In this document: piece after piece, positions 42,420 through 53,439 of the stretch
Position numbering within the stretch: the first letter of the stretch is position 1
Layout: every line of letters starts with the position of its first letter
Translations under genes and position numbers: made by a program
Assembly (NCBI GenBank): GCA_023052935.1
Contig: CM041293.1
Location: forward strand, 178,918,789 to 178,982,788
Length of the DNA stretch: 64,000 nt
Source of the DNA: Piezodorus guildinii
Lineage: Eukaryota > Arthropoda > Insecta > Hemiptera > Pentatomidae
Reading direction: 5' to 3'
The notes under the pieces: model-generated
Seen by the model: only the letters and a program-made list of their open reading frames with translations
Told to the model about the DNA's origin: nothing
Databases searched by the model: none

Positions 42420-42515
42420 AAACACACATTAGGATGTAAACTTAATAAACTGGTACCGACGTTTCGGCCTAAATAAGGCCTTCTTCAGGGCGCTTTGAAG
42501 GAGAGCGTCAGAACA
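42420..42515 (-). mobile_element. Penelope-type terminal fragment with hammerhead-like motif
   Basis: AACACACATT then ACCGACGTTTCGGCC and GGCCTTCTTCAGGGCGC. On the minus strand (42452-42492) this reads GCC, CTGAAGA, a stem GGCC/GGCC with an 8-nt loop, GAAAC, GTC, GGT. The core fits CUGANGA..GAAA..NUH, so it is a second hammerhead candidate with intact core nucleotides. No coding part is present. Confidence 0.55.
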
Positions 42516-42540
42516 ATTCTCACTTCACTTTAATAGTTAT

Positions 42541-42775
42541 TCATTTGATTTTAACGGGCTGGGTAAGTAAAAGTCATGTGCTGCCCGTACCAGATTATAT
42601 TAATAATTTATTTCCATTTCACTATTCATGGCTTGGTTATGTTGTTATTTTTAGTCACTTCACAGCTAAATTAAAAAAATAAAGGAAAAACATGTTTGCT
42701 TGGGTAAGGGCCTTACATTTATTATTTTATGATAAAATTGGTACGGGCAACCCACGACTTTCACTACCACGGTTG
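42541..42775. mobile_element. Two HER 5' ends facing each other
   Basis: Minus-strand end GTAAAAGTCATGTGCTGCCCGTACCAGAT at about 42563-42595, and plus-strand end GGTACGGGCAACCCACGACTTTCAC at about 42740-42766. About 140 bases of unrelated AT-rich DNA lie between. Both are stubs of fewer than 60 bases. Confidence 0.6.
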
Positions 42776-43058
42776 TAAAAAATTATACTTTAAGAAATTA
42801 TTTAAATTAAGAAAGTTTGATTTAAAAAGGTTCAAGAATTTTATAATATCAGTTTTATATGGCAAACATGTGCAATAAATATTAAAATTAAATAATATTA
42901 ATATAAATAATATATATAATATATATATGAAGGCAACATGTATATAAATACGATAAAGCACCTCCATTCTATGTTAGGAGGTACATGACATCTGATTTTG
43001 TTGCAAGATGGGACCTCCATCAAGTCTCCAAGTTTGCAAATTTATACCACGCATAACA
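42776..43058. other. No recognised feature
   Basis: AT-rich DNA between HER stubs and a LINE end. Confidence 0.45.
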
Positions 43059-43059
43059 T

Positions 43060-43470
43060 TTACATGACTACGCCACTTTACACTGTAATAATTATAAATT
43101 AACACAACTAATCATAGAACACGGAAACACAAAACATTTTCTCAAACGATTAAACATAATACAAACACACTTATGTGACGAAGGAGTACAAAATCAAAAA
43201 TTTAAACATTTACTTTATGAGTGCAAAATATTTGACAGACAAAGATTTAATTTAATTAAAACATAACACTTAAAAACGGAAACTGGCCCGAGAAGGAAAA
43301 AAATTTGTTTGTTTTTTTCAATTCAAGACAATTACTAAATTCATAAAAACAATTTCACTTCCAATCACTGACCAAAGATGGGCAACGTAGGAAATTCTCT
43401 TCCTTTTGACTAAATTTTATTATATTTAATATTATTTAGTTTATTTATTTTGAAATATTATTTTGCACTT
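43060..43470 (+). pseudogene. LINE C-terminal zinc-knuckle fragment
   Basis: Plus strand: TQLIIEHGNTKHFLKRLNII, HLCDEGVQNQKFKHLLYECK, IFDRQRFNLIKT, with a stop at about 43266 followed in frame-like fashion by GPRRKKF. The G-H-G..FLKR..I...C..C...x..H.L.EC..Y/F...R pattern is the end of an RNase H-bearing LINE ORF2. The first Cys pair is reduced to one Cys. No sister copy occurs here. Confidence 0.72.
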
Positions 43471-43629
43471 ATTGTTAAATCTAATACTACTCTCATTTGT
43501 AAATTAATATGATCACATTATCATTCATTAGTATACTATAAAGGTGTGGAAAATTATGTTGTAATAAACGGTGTCTCATGTGGGTACAATAAATATTAAT
43601 GCCTATAAAATGATATGACTAATTTTTCG

Positions 43630-43992
43630 ATGCCTAAAAAAATAAAGATACTTTAGAGGAAGAAAATTCAAAAATTCAGACTTTAAAACCTTTAAATAAT
43701 ATTTTAATCCGAACGAACCGAATGTGGTTAAATGAAAATTGCTAGTGCTGTTAAAATTACTGTAACATCTCGAACAAAACGCTTTCAAATATAAAATTTA
43801 TTTACAAATACTTTGACTAGACTACCACACCACACACACACACACACAGCTCTTTTTGCGGGACGTAGTCATTTGCACTCAGGGAAACTAAAACGTACAT
43901 TTCCGTTGAAAAATTGAATCTAAAATTTTCACGATCGCAATACTCTCTCTTACTATGTATATATTTCATATATAAGTAAGTGAAAGTAATCT
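43630..43992 (+). mobile_element. HER fragment, 3' part
   Basis: ACTTTAGAGGAAGAAAATTC, then AACATCTCG, (CA)n at 43831-43848, CTTTTTGCGGGACGTAGTCA and CACGATCGCAATACT. It ends in a hairpin with a longer AT loop (CTTACTATG .. ATAAGTAAGTGAAAG). Much of the middle is shortened. Confidence 0.82.
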
Positions 43993-44645
43993 ATCTAACT
44001 TCATGATACTAATTATGTACAGAAAAACTTTTAATCGATAATTATCTTTCTTTCCACTCGCTTTAACCATAAAAACTAATGTAACTAATATTTCAAGAAA
44101 AAGTTCTTTTCATATCTAAAATGAATATTAATTACCAACGCTGTTGCTATATCTAGACACTAAAGAAGTTTATAACAGTGGAATAATTAAAAACTAAATT
44201 TATGCAAATTTATTTGAAGTGCCTTAAAGGAAAATGGCTTTTTTAAATATTTTCTTTACATGTTTATAATTTTGGCTTCATTTGCATATTTTTTTACTCC
44301 CAGTTCGCCAGGCCACAGTAAGATTTCTTTCGGGGTCGGTTACTTATAGAACCACCGTTTTGTAATATTTTTAAAGTACATTTTTACAACGTATGTTTTG
44401 TAACGTTTAACTTTGAAAACTGAAATTATAATAGAATAGAATTGCAAAAAAAAATTATTCTTGGACAGGGTCACTTATGAACAATTGATATGTACAAGTA
44501 AGATATGCGATGTGTCTGGCCGCAAGACCAAAGGATTATAATTAATTTGTATTCATATTGGTAGTAGAAGAATAGAAAGGATTAAAGTATAAAATAAAAT
44601 ACAAATAAATAAATGGATTAAAGTGTTGAACAAAACTAAACATTT
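43993..44645. other. No recognised feature
   Basis: AT-rich DNA. Nothing was recognised. Confidence 0.5.
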
Positions 44646-44647
44646 TT

Positions 44648-45240
44648 TTTTCTTTATATCTTTATTTACACCTGTCAGAAGATGTCTGACAATCAGCAAA
44701 TGTGTTGGACAAAAGAAAGATCAGACATGATAGGCATGGGGAAGTAAAGTGCCCAGCAGCACCCCTTCCAAGGCTTTAATCTAGCAGAGGAGGTCCCTCA
44801 TCCAGCTTCGTTTTAGCCTTCTTCTGACCGGCATTTCAGCTACTGACATGTCGTTAATCAGTCTATTGTCGTGTCCGTTAAGTTTGATGTGAAATCGAGA
44901 ATAGAGGGTTCGTATATGTTGGTCAACTGTTGGTTGCTGTAAGTCCGTATGTAGGGTTCTGTCGTTATGAGTCTTAAAATTTTGCATTGAAATGATTGCA
45001 GCTTTTGTATGTGAGTCTTTTTTGCTGAACCAAAAATCTGTGAAGCGTAAGTCCATATTGGCTTAAGAAGGTATGTGTATGTATTCAGTTTCTGTCTAAT
45101 TTTTAATTTTGATGATTTTGAAAAAAGAGAGTATAGTATTTTCAGTCGGTGGTTGAGAGTCTGTCTTTTTATCTTGACATTGGGCCCCAAGGTCATCCTT
45201 CGATCGAGTGTCAGTCCTAGGTAATGTACAGAGTTTGTCT
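44648..45240 (-). pseudogene. Jockey-like LINE reverse transcriptase end, third subfamily
   Basis: Minus strand: MTLGPNVKIKRQTLNHRLKI, SKLKIRQKLNTYTYLLKPIW, TYASQIFGSAKKTHIQKLQS, FQCKILRLITTEPYIR. After one frameshift come LNGHDNRLINDM and RRRLKRSWMRDLL. The order KL.IYT..LKPIWTYA..I.GSAK....QSFQ.KILR..T..P.Y matches the C-terminal part of Jockey ORF2. The 3' end lies towards 44648, next to a T-run. Fragments of the same subfamily occur at 49555-49745 and 59590-59790. Confidence 0.82.
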
Positions 45241-45299
45241 AAGGAATTTGGTTGGATTTATAATAATTGATCCATTAACTAAGTTAAATATTGACAATA

Positions 45300-46025
45300 A
45301 TGAATTTTCTTTTTAATTGATTTTTGATTTGAAATATCAGGCTTGTTGAGCGTCTGTTTAGGGTGCAGATTGTACTGGGACAGCTAGGACTTGAATGATG
45401 CTAGGGAAGAAGCGGATATGAGTATGTAGAGAATTCCAGTAAGTAGCAAAGCGAACAAGAAAGGAATGATCAAAAGTTTTGGTTCTATGGATAGGAATGT
45501 AAAGGTTAGAATGACGCGATCTTGTTTCGAGGGAGTGGATAGACGATTTAAATTGCAGAAGTCTGTGGTAGCTGGAAGTGGGCGGTTTGGTAAAGATTCG
45601 ATCCTAGGAAATATTGTCTGCGGATAGAGGGAAGGAGCCACTTTAACATAAATCTGTCACATGAAACCTCTTCGTTGTGCCGAAGAAAAATCTCAAAAAT
45701 ATATTCATAATTGGCTTAAGGCTGTCCTCGAGCACAGTCTAGAGGGCAATCATATGGCCACTCAACAATATTCAAAGTAGGGTAAAATTAGTGAGGATAC
45801 AAGGAGCTTAACGGGTGGATAGTGGAAGAAGATGGCGGGATATGGAAAAATTTTAGAGTACTTATTGTTCTTGAGAGATTTGGGCAACATAGGGTTTTCA
45901 GGAAATGGTTTGGTCAATAGTAATGCCCAGGTGTTCGACGGAGGAAGTGAAGGTGATTTGGTGATCATTTAGGATTGGACACGGGAATGTAGATTGGGAT
46001 CTAAGGAGGGAATTGGAACCTATAA
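45300..46025 (-). pseudogene. CR1-like LINE ORF2 C-terminal fragment
   Basis: Minus strand, from high to low coordinate with frameshifts: SPSLPPSNTWALLLTKPF, VKLLVSSLILPYFEYC, a C..F.L...W-type segment with LKWLLPSIRRQ, and lastly SRHSNLYIPIHRTKTFDHSF, RFATYWNSLHTHIR. The SLI.PYFEYC to WNSLP run is the usual end of CR1-like ORF2. It is the longest of the three CR1-like pieces in the window. Stops break it. Confidence 0.75.
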
Positions 46026-46739
46026 CAATCGGCTGAGTATTCATAGATTTGTTAAATTAGTTTAACTATAAGAGAAATATACCTGTTCTTTATAGTAAAC
46101 TTATTTTATTTATGGCGGTGTTGAAAAGTTGGGAAGGTTTTGGTCCAGTGAGTATATAAAAAAAAAAAATTAAACAGCACATATTTAGAAAATCACCAAT
46201 TCTTTGAAAAACAAGGTCCTAACCAAATTGATGTTTTTGTATCAACTTAAAAACAGCTGAGAATAACTAGGAATCCAAAGACTACTTTTGGACAACAGCT
46301 TAATTTTTATGCAAATATAGAAATCTCTAACTCTACTTTTAGATTTCTGGAAAAACTTCTAAAGCAGAAAAAAAAAATTAAATTATTTTTAAAAGCACAC
46401 AAAAAAAAGAAGGAAAAAATAGGTTAAATTAATGGTTATAGTTCAATTTGAGTAAAAGCTACCCCCAAATGTATTTTATTGTTTTGTTGAAATTAAAAAA
46501 AATTTATCTTAAACCATTTGACAAAATAAATAAAATAAACCAGAGAGTTTTGGAAAAAAAAATTATTGAAAAGAACTATAGTTTTTCTTTTTTTACGTGC
46601 TGAAATTACATTGCGGTGGGATCATAATCAATTTTATTTTTTAAAATTGTATGTAAGGAGTGGGATCTTTCTTTTTTTAAGGAAATAGGCAAAATTAATG
46701 ACTTTATGATAAGTCATACTTAATGGTTTTATTTACAAT
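46026..46739. other. No recognised feature
   Basis: AT-rich DNA with A-runs. Nothing was recognised. Confidence 0.5.
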
Positions 46740-46860
46740 CGTTAGAGTGCTACCGATTCGTAGCTTCTGTATATGTCTTGTTCATGTCTATTTCCTTTTA
46801 GCTTATTTACTAGATGTGTTGTACAATACAGTTATAAATATCAATAAATAAAAAAAAAAT
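46740..46860 (+). mobile_element. LINE 3' UTR fragment with poly(A)
   Basis: TTAGAGTGCTACCGATTCGTAG, TTCTGTATATG and ACAGTTATAAATATCAATAA with an A-run match the 3' UTR of the main Jockey-like family (compare GAAGTGCTACCACTGGGTGG at about 30283). Confidence 0.6.
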
Positions 46861-47060
46861 TATAATCGTTTTATGATATTTTTGAGACCTTGTGAGGGAG
46901 AGAGCTCACCGTGAGAGGCCTCTGGTTCGGATCTCGCGGGATTATCAACAGCAGAACTAGGTCTTCTGGAAGGCTGAGGTGTTGTTAGTAGGGAATCGTC
47001 TAGGATGGCCTAGAATAATATATTGGACGGTCTAGGGATTATCCATCACCCCGTATAGAT
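46861..47060 (+). other. Possible SINE-like patch
   Basis: A GC-richer stretch with GAGAGCTCACCGTGAGAGG and a B-box-like TGGTTCGGATCTCG. The spacing of 14-20 bases is too short for a standard A/B pair. The class is uncertain. Confidence 0.25.
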
Positions 47061-47624
47061 TTAAGTTGGATTAAGATTTCTTTAATTCTTTTTGATTTAA
47101 CTTATTATTTATTTATATTTACTTTTTCTTTAGTGATTTTTTTTAAATATTTTTTTTTTAATATATTTTCTTATCCTTTTACTTAAACTTTGTCTTGATA
47201 CTGTTGGTCATTTAGGTGTGCATTTCCATTCTTTTTTTTTCTCTTTGTAGGGTTTGTGTTGTAAATTGTGCGTTATATTATTTTTTTTTCTGAAAACATA
47301 AGTCACAAATTATAATCTTAACATATTTGACTCTTCCCTTTCTTTTTTGTATATCTGTATTGAGACCATGGGCAAACGTTTATGAGCACGGCTTAGAATT
47401 TTTAGTTTAATATAAATGGTTTAGTTAAGTTTTGATTTTATATGATAAATATTAAATTATAATACCAAATGGGGCATTATAAACAATAGCAGAATACCAA
47501 ATAGTCATAATCTAATAAAATAATTAATATGTAATTTGTGGAGTACTCACAACTGTATGTCCAGAAAGAGTAGAGTCACTGACCTGCAAATTATAATGAA
47601 AAATTGTTTTTTTTTATTGTAGAG
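47061..47624. other. No recognised feature
   Basis: T-rich DNA. Nothing was recognised. Confidence 0.5.
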
Positions 47625-47626
47625 GT

Positions 47627-47885
47627 CACCTGTGGTGTAGTAGCTAGTATAACATCCTTCTATGCCCAGAACAGTGGACTCAAAATTGGCACATATCGCT
47701 AGGTTTTTGTAAAGGGAGTAAATATTTCTTGGTGACTTATGACAGCTTAAGTCCATCGTAGAGCATTTTAACTGGTGGTCTGTAAAATATTTGGTTTTAT
47801 ATAGGGTTGAATCCAACAGGTAATTATTTGTTTGCTTATCCATTTAACATCACTTAATACTACTATGTTGAATCAGACGATGCAT
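47627..47885. mobile_element. Two opposed SINE pieces
   Basis: A plus-strand head (AGGTCACCTGTGGTGTAGTAGC, TAGTATAACATCC) at 47627-47685 and a minus-strand tail (CATTTAACATCACTTAATAC, GAATCAGACGATGCATAG) at 47841-47885, with unrelated DNA between. The open frame at 47547-47843 is a shadow. Confidence 0.65.
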
Positions 47886-48099
47886 AGGGTGGGGCAGAGA
47901 TGGGCGAATATTCAAGTACGATTAGTGTACTCAATACTTTAAATAGATAGATAGATCGAAAAAAAAAAAATGGTCTTAATAAATTATTAATAGGCCTCAA
48001 AACGGACAGGGGCAAATTAGTAAAAGTATAATCTGTACGCCAACTGTTTGGTTGTTTCAGTACAGCATTCCTACTTTGTGTTTTGTGAGCAATCTCTAC

Positions 48100-48325
48100 A
48101 CTCGGAGTCCTAAATTTTGCCTATCCAGGTTTAATTAGGATAGGGATCTTTAAAGAGTACCTGGCGTTGTAAAGGCTCGGGACGACCTTTTAACGTCCTC
48201 TCCGAAGGACGACATAACTAAGGATTTTTACTCCTATTAAAATGATCTCCAGGTCAACCTGCAGAATCATGTGACATTCGGCATAGAAGGCTGATATGCT
48301 AACCACTATGCTACAGGTGACCCCC
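48100..48325 (-). mobile_element. tRNA-headed SINE, nearly complete
   Basis: The minus-strand copy starts with the complement of GGGGTCACCTGTAGCATAGTGG (48303-48324), includes the TTAGCATATCAGCC and GGATAGGCAAAATTTAGGAC blocks, and ends near 48105. The last tail bases are missing. Confidence 0.8.
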
Positions 48326-48500
48326 TCAATAGGATCTTTTACGAGTACTTGACAACGTACGGGCTCGGACTACCGTACTAATCCCTCCTCCACCTCTCCT
48401 TCCCTACGGACGGCATAGCTCAGAAACTTTTATTTCTTTTTCTAAATCGTAGGGCCATCTGTCGGTTTTGGACTCGACCTTATCATAGAAGTATTTTGAC
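48326..48500 (-). mobile_element. SINE, truncated
   Basis: A second minus-strand copy immediately beside the first, from ATAGGATCTTTTACGAGTACTTG to CTCGACCTTATCATAGAAG. The head end and the tail are both missing. Confidence 0.65.
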
Positions 48501-48529
48501 TCTTGATAAAAAATATATATAAAAAAAAG

Positions 48530-48712
48530 TGTAAGTTCAGCTCGAAAACGATGTCACACGAAACTGAAAGTTCATATTTTGGAATATGGAAATTTTTAAT
48601 CAAAATTGGCCTACAAGAAGAGCCATTTAAACCATGAATTTTACACCTTTTCTCCAATTTTTATTAATCTCGCTATATCGATATAAAATTTATTGGGCTC
48701 TATCACGTTGGC

Positions 48713-48787
<75 letters not shown>

Positions 48788-49234
48788 GCCTCTTTTTAAT
48801 AGTAGTTTTTTAACAGTCTGTCAGGGCTTAAATGCCGAACTTAAAGTTTCCTTCTCTATATTACCTATAATTTTGTAGATTCCAAAAAATTAACGCTATC
48901 ATCTTATTACCATTCGGTAACCCGCGAAAGTAGTAAGAGCAAAATAATATTTATAGGATTTTTTTTTTTTTTTTCCAAATATATAGTAGCAATATAGATT
49001 TATATAGATATATGGTTAGAAAGCTGAAAGAGTTTAGTAAAAAAAAAGTTATATTATATAAAACTAGTGAATGTTATTGATAATAATATGACAGGTTATT
49101 TAATTAAACACATATTCCTATTAAAACTCAATGTAATTCTTTAACTTGTTTTCAAAATCTAACTTTATTTAAAAGCTCTTAAATTGATATTAACAACAGG
49201 GGTAAGTTATCGTCGTAAATTGGCGAGAACTAGA
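48530..49234 (-). mobile_element. HER copy with long poly-T tract
   Basis: GAAACTGAAAGTTCATATTTTGG, ATGAATTTTACACC, CTCGCTATATCGATATAAAATTTA are followed by 'tcacgttggcg' and a T-tract at 48714-48783. GTCTGTCAGGGCTTAAATGCCG continues from there. The left terminal end is at about 49201-49234, badly decayed (GGTAAGTTATCGTCGTAAAT). The (CA)n end is missing. Confidence 0.78.
48714..48783. repeat. Poly-T tract with one G
   Basis: About 70 bases of T interrupted by a single G at about 48756, inside a HER copy. The complementary reading is poly-A. Confidence 0.95.
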
Positions 49235-49325
49235 TTTTTTTATAACTGCATTGTGAACTTAAGATATATAATACTATTATATTTTGTGTGAAATACGCCA
49301 ACATAAGAGACAATAGTTCACATTA
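49235..49325. other. No recognised feature
   Basis: Short AT-rich spacer. Confidence 0.4.
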
Positions 49326-49745
49326 AGAGCGCTGGGATTACCGCAAAGCCTGGGTTTTCCGCCTCCCGGACCTTAACCCTCGGGTCAAGAGGGGCTGTTT
49401 TAGCCCAATTGTAATATTTTACTTCATTTTTTTTTTTTTTTATAGCTTAAACCTCTACTTTTAAATCGTTTAACGCCTTAACCAACCTTCTACACCTCGT
49501 TTACAATTTCGTATAGTACTTGGTGATGGAAAGTCTGTTTTTATATTCTACTTTATAGCAAATTGCACGGACACGACAATATACTTCTAAACGACTTGTT
49601 AAAAGCTGTAATGTCTGTTAGAGGTAAGCTGAAAAGAAGCTGGATGAAAGACGTCCTATGGAGTGCTTTTGGACACTTTTGGTCTGCTGCTAAAGTTTTA
49701 TATACATTTGCTTGTTGTATGATAACTTATGACAGATTCGAATAG
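49326..49745 (+). pseudogene. LINE remnants: 3'-end patch and Jockey-like C-terminus
   Basis: At 49328-49400 a GC-richer patch (AGCGCTGGGATTACCGCAAAGCC) resembles the beginning of the LINE end at 13615. At 49555-49690 the plus strand reads LHGHDNILLNDL, VRGKLKRSWMKDVL, matching LNGHDNRLINDM..RRRLKRSWMRDLL of the element at 44648-45240. Both are short and non-functional. Confidence 0.6.
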
Positions 49746-49867
49746 AAAAACTATTGAAGAAAAAATATTCTGTTTTGGCTTTCGAAAGGTAAATGTTCAT
49801 CGACCAAGGCGCCTCCTCGCGTACTGTTGAAGATATAGAAGTTAAGATCTTGGGGCTTTGGATTTTG

Positions 49868-50010
49868 GGATCACCTGTAGCAAAGTGGCTAGTATAACAA
49901 CCTTCTATGCCATAAGCATTAGGAAGGGACGTAAACAGGTAGTCCCGAGCATGTGCGATGTCAGGTATTAGCCACAATAGCATATAGTGACGTTAAATAA
50001 ACAAACAAAG
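49868..50010 (+). mobile_element. SINE, internally deleted
   Basis: The head GGATCACCTGTAGCAAAGTGGC is followed by TAGTATAACAACCTTCTATG. It then jumps to GGGACGTAAACAGGTAGTCC, TGTGCGATGTCAGGTATTAG and the tail CATATAGTGACGTTAAATAAA. About 110 bases of the 19.4-kb reference are missing, in two blocks. Confidence 0.8.
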
Positions 50011-50845
50011 AAGTAGAACGCCCCTAGTGGCAGATAAGAGAACTAGAGAATGTCAGGTTCTGGCCGAGCCAATTTTTTTTTTTTTTTCTTTTATAACTTT
50101 TTTCTACAAATATGGAGTAGAAAACTTCAAGATTTCCTGGCCAAAGGGGAGGAAGAGAAAATGAGAGAAACTTCATGGACATCTCTGCTAGAGACAGTTC
50201 ATTTTTTTGCCCTCTCAGGTTTCGCAATTCACAATAATTTTCAATAGTTCTAAATTACTAACATACTAACTCAAATATCAATTCTTGGTCAACCAAGGTT
50301 TAAATGTACTTTTTTTTTTAATGTACTTCATTTTCCCTAGTACCAGTTTCTCATTTCTATCTAGTCCAGTTTTTTTTAATTATTTTCACTGTTTCATACA
50401 GTCTACTATTTCAAAAAGGGATCACCTAGACTTAACACGTTCACACCGGCGCCGATTTCAATGTTCTCTCCTGTGGAGTAGCGCTTGAATCCATGCCATG
50501 TTACATGGATTATCGCCTGTTCAGAACTGTATACAAATTGTGCGTTTGTTACAGTAAACAGTTAAGTAAGTGCTCATTTTGAAATTTGTGTAATTCGGAC
50601 GGTTTTTTTATCCTATACTCGAGAAGCAGTTTATTTATTTTTATATGCCCTTATAAATAATTGATTACAAGGATATGGAAATACCTGTGGCAGGCGCCGC
50701 ACAGAGCAATATGACCGATTTAGGCGGACAAATTTCTGTCTATATTTAACCATTGGGGTCCCAGATTACGAAAAAAATATTTAAAAAAAATATATAAAAA
50801 CTAATTAATTTTTTGACACGATTAGCGAGCGCACCGTGGTCAAAC
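50011..50845. other. No recognised gene; GC-richer patches
   Basis: 50430-50510 and 50680-50770 are less AT-rich (CGTTCACACCGGCGCCGATT). A TTAA precedes the first. No element could be confirmed. Confidence 0.4.
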
Positions 50846-52240
50846 ACAAATTTATTTGCTAAAATTTAAAACTCCTCTATATTTTACGTTTGAATTACCA
50901 GGAATACGGGAAAAACAATACAAAAAATCTAATTATGACTCGGATTTGCTAAAATCTGCTAATAATATATCTATTATTAAAGGAAGAGCTTGGAAGAGAA
51001 ACGCCACAGGAGAGACATCCTTGCAAATCCTCACATTACCACATACTCAATTACCATCAGAATAAATAGGAACTATGGGATTCAAGAGTACTCAGAAACA
51101 ATCTGAAATGTTCTGAAAAGGGAAGGATAGAGTGGTCGAGTCGCAAGATGAAAACCCTTTATCAGTAACATTAACCGGATTACGCTAGTCTGCGATTTTC
51201 CAAGAATTTGTAAATAAACCCAACAATTTCTCGGAAAGGGTCACTGACGAATTGAAATTTAATATTGTTGGGGGAAATGGGGAAAGAATCCCGAAACGTT
51301 GAAAAATGATGAAATAAATAGTAAAGAAAAATAAATTTATAGCAAAAGGAAGTTAAGGAGTGCATATTTTAGTGTGAAATATTTAAGTAAAACTTCCTAA
51401 AAATTTATAAAAGAAAAGAAATAAATTATATTTGTGTGTATGGAAACTTTCTAGAGTGAGTTTATGTATATATATTTATATACACAAAAAAACATATTAA
51501 CAATTGGGTTTAATGACCTTTGTTATTATTATTACTATTATAATAATCTATTAGTTAACCTGAACAAAGGTCCATGAGCCACCATTAGCTATAAGTGAGT
51601 TATGGCTCGGCGTGGCCTAGTATTATTATGATAATAGAGAAGGCATGTCCTTAACACAATATTACTGAGGAAAGGGGGGGAAGGAGATGTGTCCTTGGGG
51701 GGGTGGGATTTTGGCAAATCTCCTGGGGATAAATCTCAGCGGCCACCGGCTCCGGCAATCTCTCTTATTTTCGCTAAATTAACGCTCCGCTCCAGTTCAA
51801 GATGCAGGCTAATAACTTCTTCATTACACTTCAAAGTAAGTTTAAATTACTATTTATAGGAAATCTACAGTCCTTTAACTTTATCCTAAATTACTTCGCA
51901 TTATATTGATAAAATATATTTAAAAATTAATCTAAATATGTAGGGTCCTATTCCTGTTGTTCTTTTTTATGTTCTGTAATTTACAACTATATTAAAAACA
52001 TCCAAATGTAAATTATGAATAAATGAAAGGGTGCTGCCCTCTAGACTAAAATTTAAAAATTTAAAATAAATATATGCATTGAAATTAAATGTGACAAAAC
52101 TTAGTTTTACCTATGGGATTTATTTAAAAAACAAATTTAGATAGAACAAAACTAAAAAAAAAAAAGAAGCAAATATATGATGTAAGTAACATATATATGT
52201 GGCTGTTTCACAAAAGAAGTTTATTGATATATATTTTTTA
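50846..52240. other. No recognised feature
   Basis: AT-rich DNA with a GC-richer section at 51660-51800. The 69-codon plus-strand frame at 50856-51065 has no recognisable domain. Confidence 0.45.
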
Positions 52241-52244
52241 TTTA

Positions 52245-52330
52245 CTTATACACCTTACAACGTTTCAGCCTCTTGGGCCATTTTCAAGCATCTGTAACAA
52301 TTAAATTTGTATGGCATTTCTACACATTTT
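52245..52330 (-). mobile_element. Penelope-type terminal remnant
   Basis: CAACGTTTCAGCCTCTTGGGCC and ATTTTCAAGCATCTG is a decayed form of the ACGTTTCGGCC..TCATCAGGG signature. The core CTGANGA of the hammerhead pattern is lost. Confidence 0.4.
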
Positions 52331-52374
52331 AAATCTTTATTTCTATTTTTTATTCAAACATATTTATTGATATT

Positions 52375-52900
52375 TACAACTGTATTATTATATACAACAT
52401 GAAAATGTGATGGACATAGTAAACTGGCATGAAATACATGAAGAGATGCCACCCATTGGCAGCACTCTAAAAATATTTTAAACTAGAAGGTCTCGGGGCC
52501 ATCTTCTTTTTAGACGCCTCAGAGGATTATCAGGAATCGAAGAGGATAATAGGATAGAAATTAGTGGATTAGAGTGGAAATGAAGTTTTTCATGGAATGA
52601 TTGATATCTGGTTCAGGATAATTCAGTAACATATGGAATATTAAGGTCTTTATGGATAAGCTTATTCGTAACAAAGTAAGGAGCGTTAAGAATTTTATGA
52701 GGGATTTTGGATTGTAAGGATTGGATACGAAAAGAATTCGATGGCTTAGTAGAGCCCCATAGCTCTACTCCGTAAGTCCATATCGGTCTTATGATGGTCA
52801 TATAAATGAGTCTTTTGTAATTAAGTGGAAGGTTGGAGCGTTTGTCCAGTAAATGTTGAAGTAGTCGAAAACGTCGGGCAGTCTCTTGTCGTTTTTAAAT
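52375..52900 (-). pseudogene. Jockey-like LINE 3' part
   Basis: Minus strand: ETARRFRLLQHLLDKRSNLP, NYKRLIYMTIIRPIWTYGVE, LWGSTKPSNSFRIQSLQSKI, NAPYFVTNKLIHKDLNIPYV, IPDNPLRRLKRRWPRDLL. The 3' UTR (GGTGGCATCTCTTCATG) and tail lie towards 52375. This is the best-kept copy of the C-terminus among the main family but is 5'-truncated at about 52900. It has few stops, so it is fairly young. Confidence 0.85.
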
Positions 52901-53188
52901 GTAATTTAAACAATATCTGATGTTGTAATATCTGTAATATCTGAAAATAGTACGCTTGGAAATAAATGCCCCCATAATTGGGCTCCTTGATGGTGAAAAA
53001 AAAGAAAACAAAATTAAAAAAAGGACAAAAGTTAATTGAATATAACATTTTATGCGCATTACATTTTTCAGTTCATATTTTGTATATTTTATACTTATTA
53101 TATTAATTTTGCGTTTATATTGAGAAATAGACCTATTGCAACAATTATGACATGTTTTTGTTTATTTATCATCCCTTTCATGTTACTG
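52901..53188. other. No recognised feature
   Basis: AT-rich DNA. Confidence 0.45.
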
Positions 53189-53189
53189 A

Positions 53190-53432
53190 GGCTAATCGGA
53201 GATGCTACAGTAGGAGTCCTAAATTTTGCCTATCCAGGTTTAATTAGGATAGAGATATTTAACGAGTACCTGACATTGCAAAAGATCTGATCCAACATCT
53301 TAGATTCCCTCCAAAGGAGGCATAACCAAGGATTTTTACTCCTAGGGCCTTCTGCTGGGTTTGATACCGTAACCTAGAGTGCAGAAAGCTGCTATGGTAG
53401 CCTTCACACACCTTGTTACCCCTAAAATGGCA
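53190..53432 (-). mobile_element. tRNA-headed SINE, nearly complete
   Basis: Minus-strand copy. The tail side has GATGCTACAGTAGGAGTCC; the body has CCTAAATTTTGCCTATCCAG, TTTAACGAGTACCTGACATT and CATAACCAAGGATTTTTACTCC. A decayed head ends near GGTAACAAGGTGTGTG. It is about 240 bases long. Confidence 0.78.
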
Positions 53433-53439
53433 GCTTGTG

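Noticed and set aside
48693..48878. Phe-rich 61-codon frame
   Set aside because: It is a translation of a poly-T tract.
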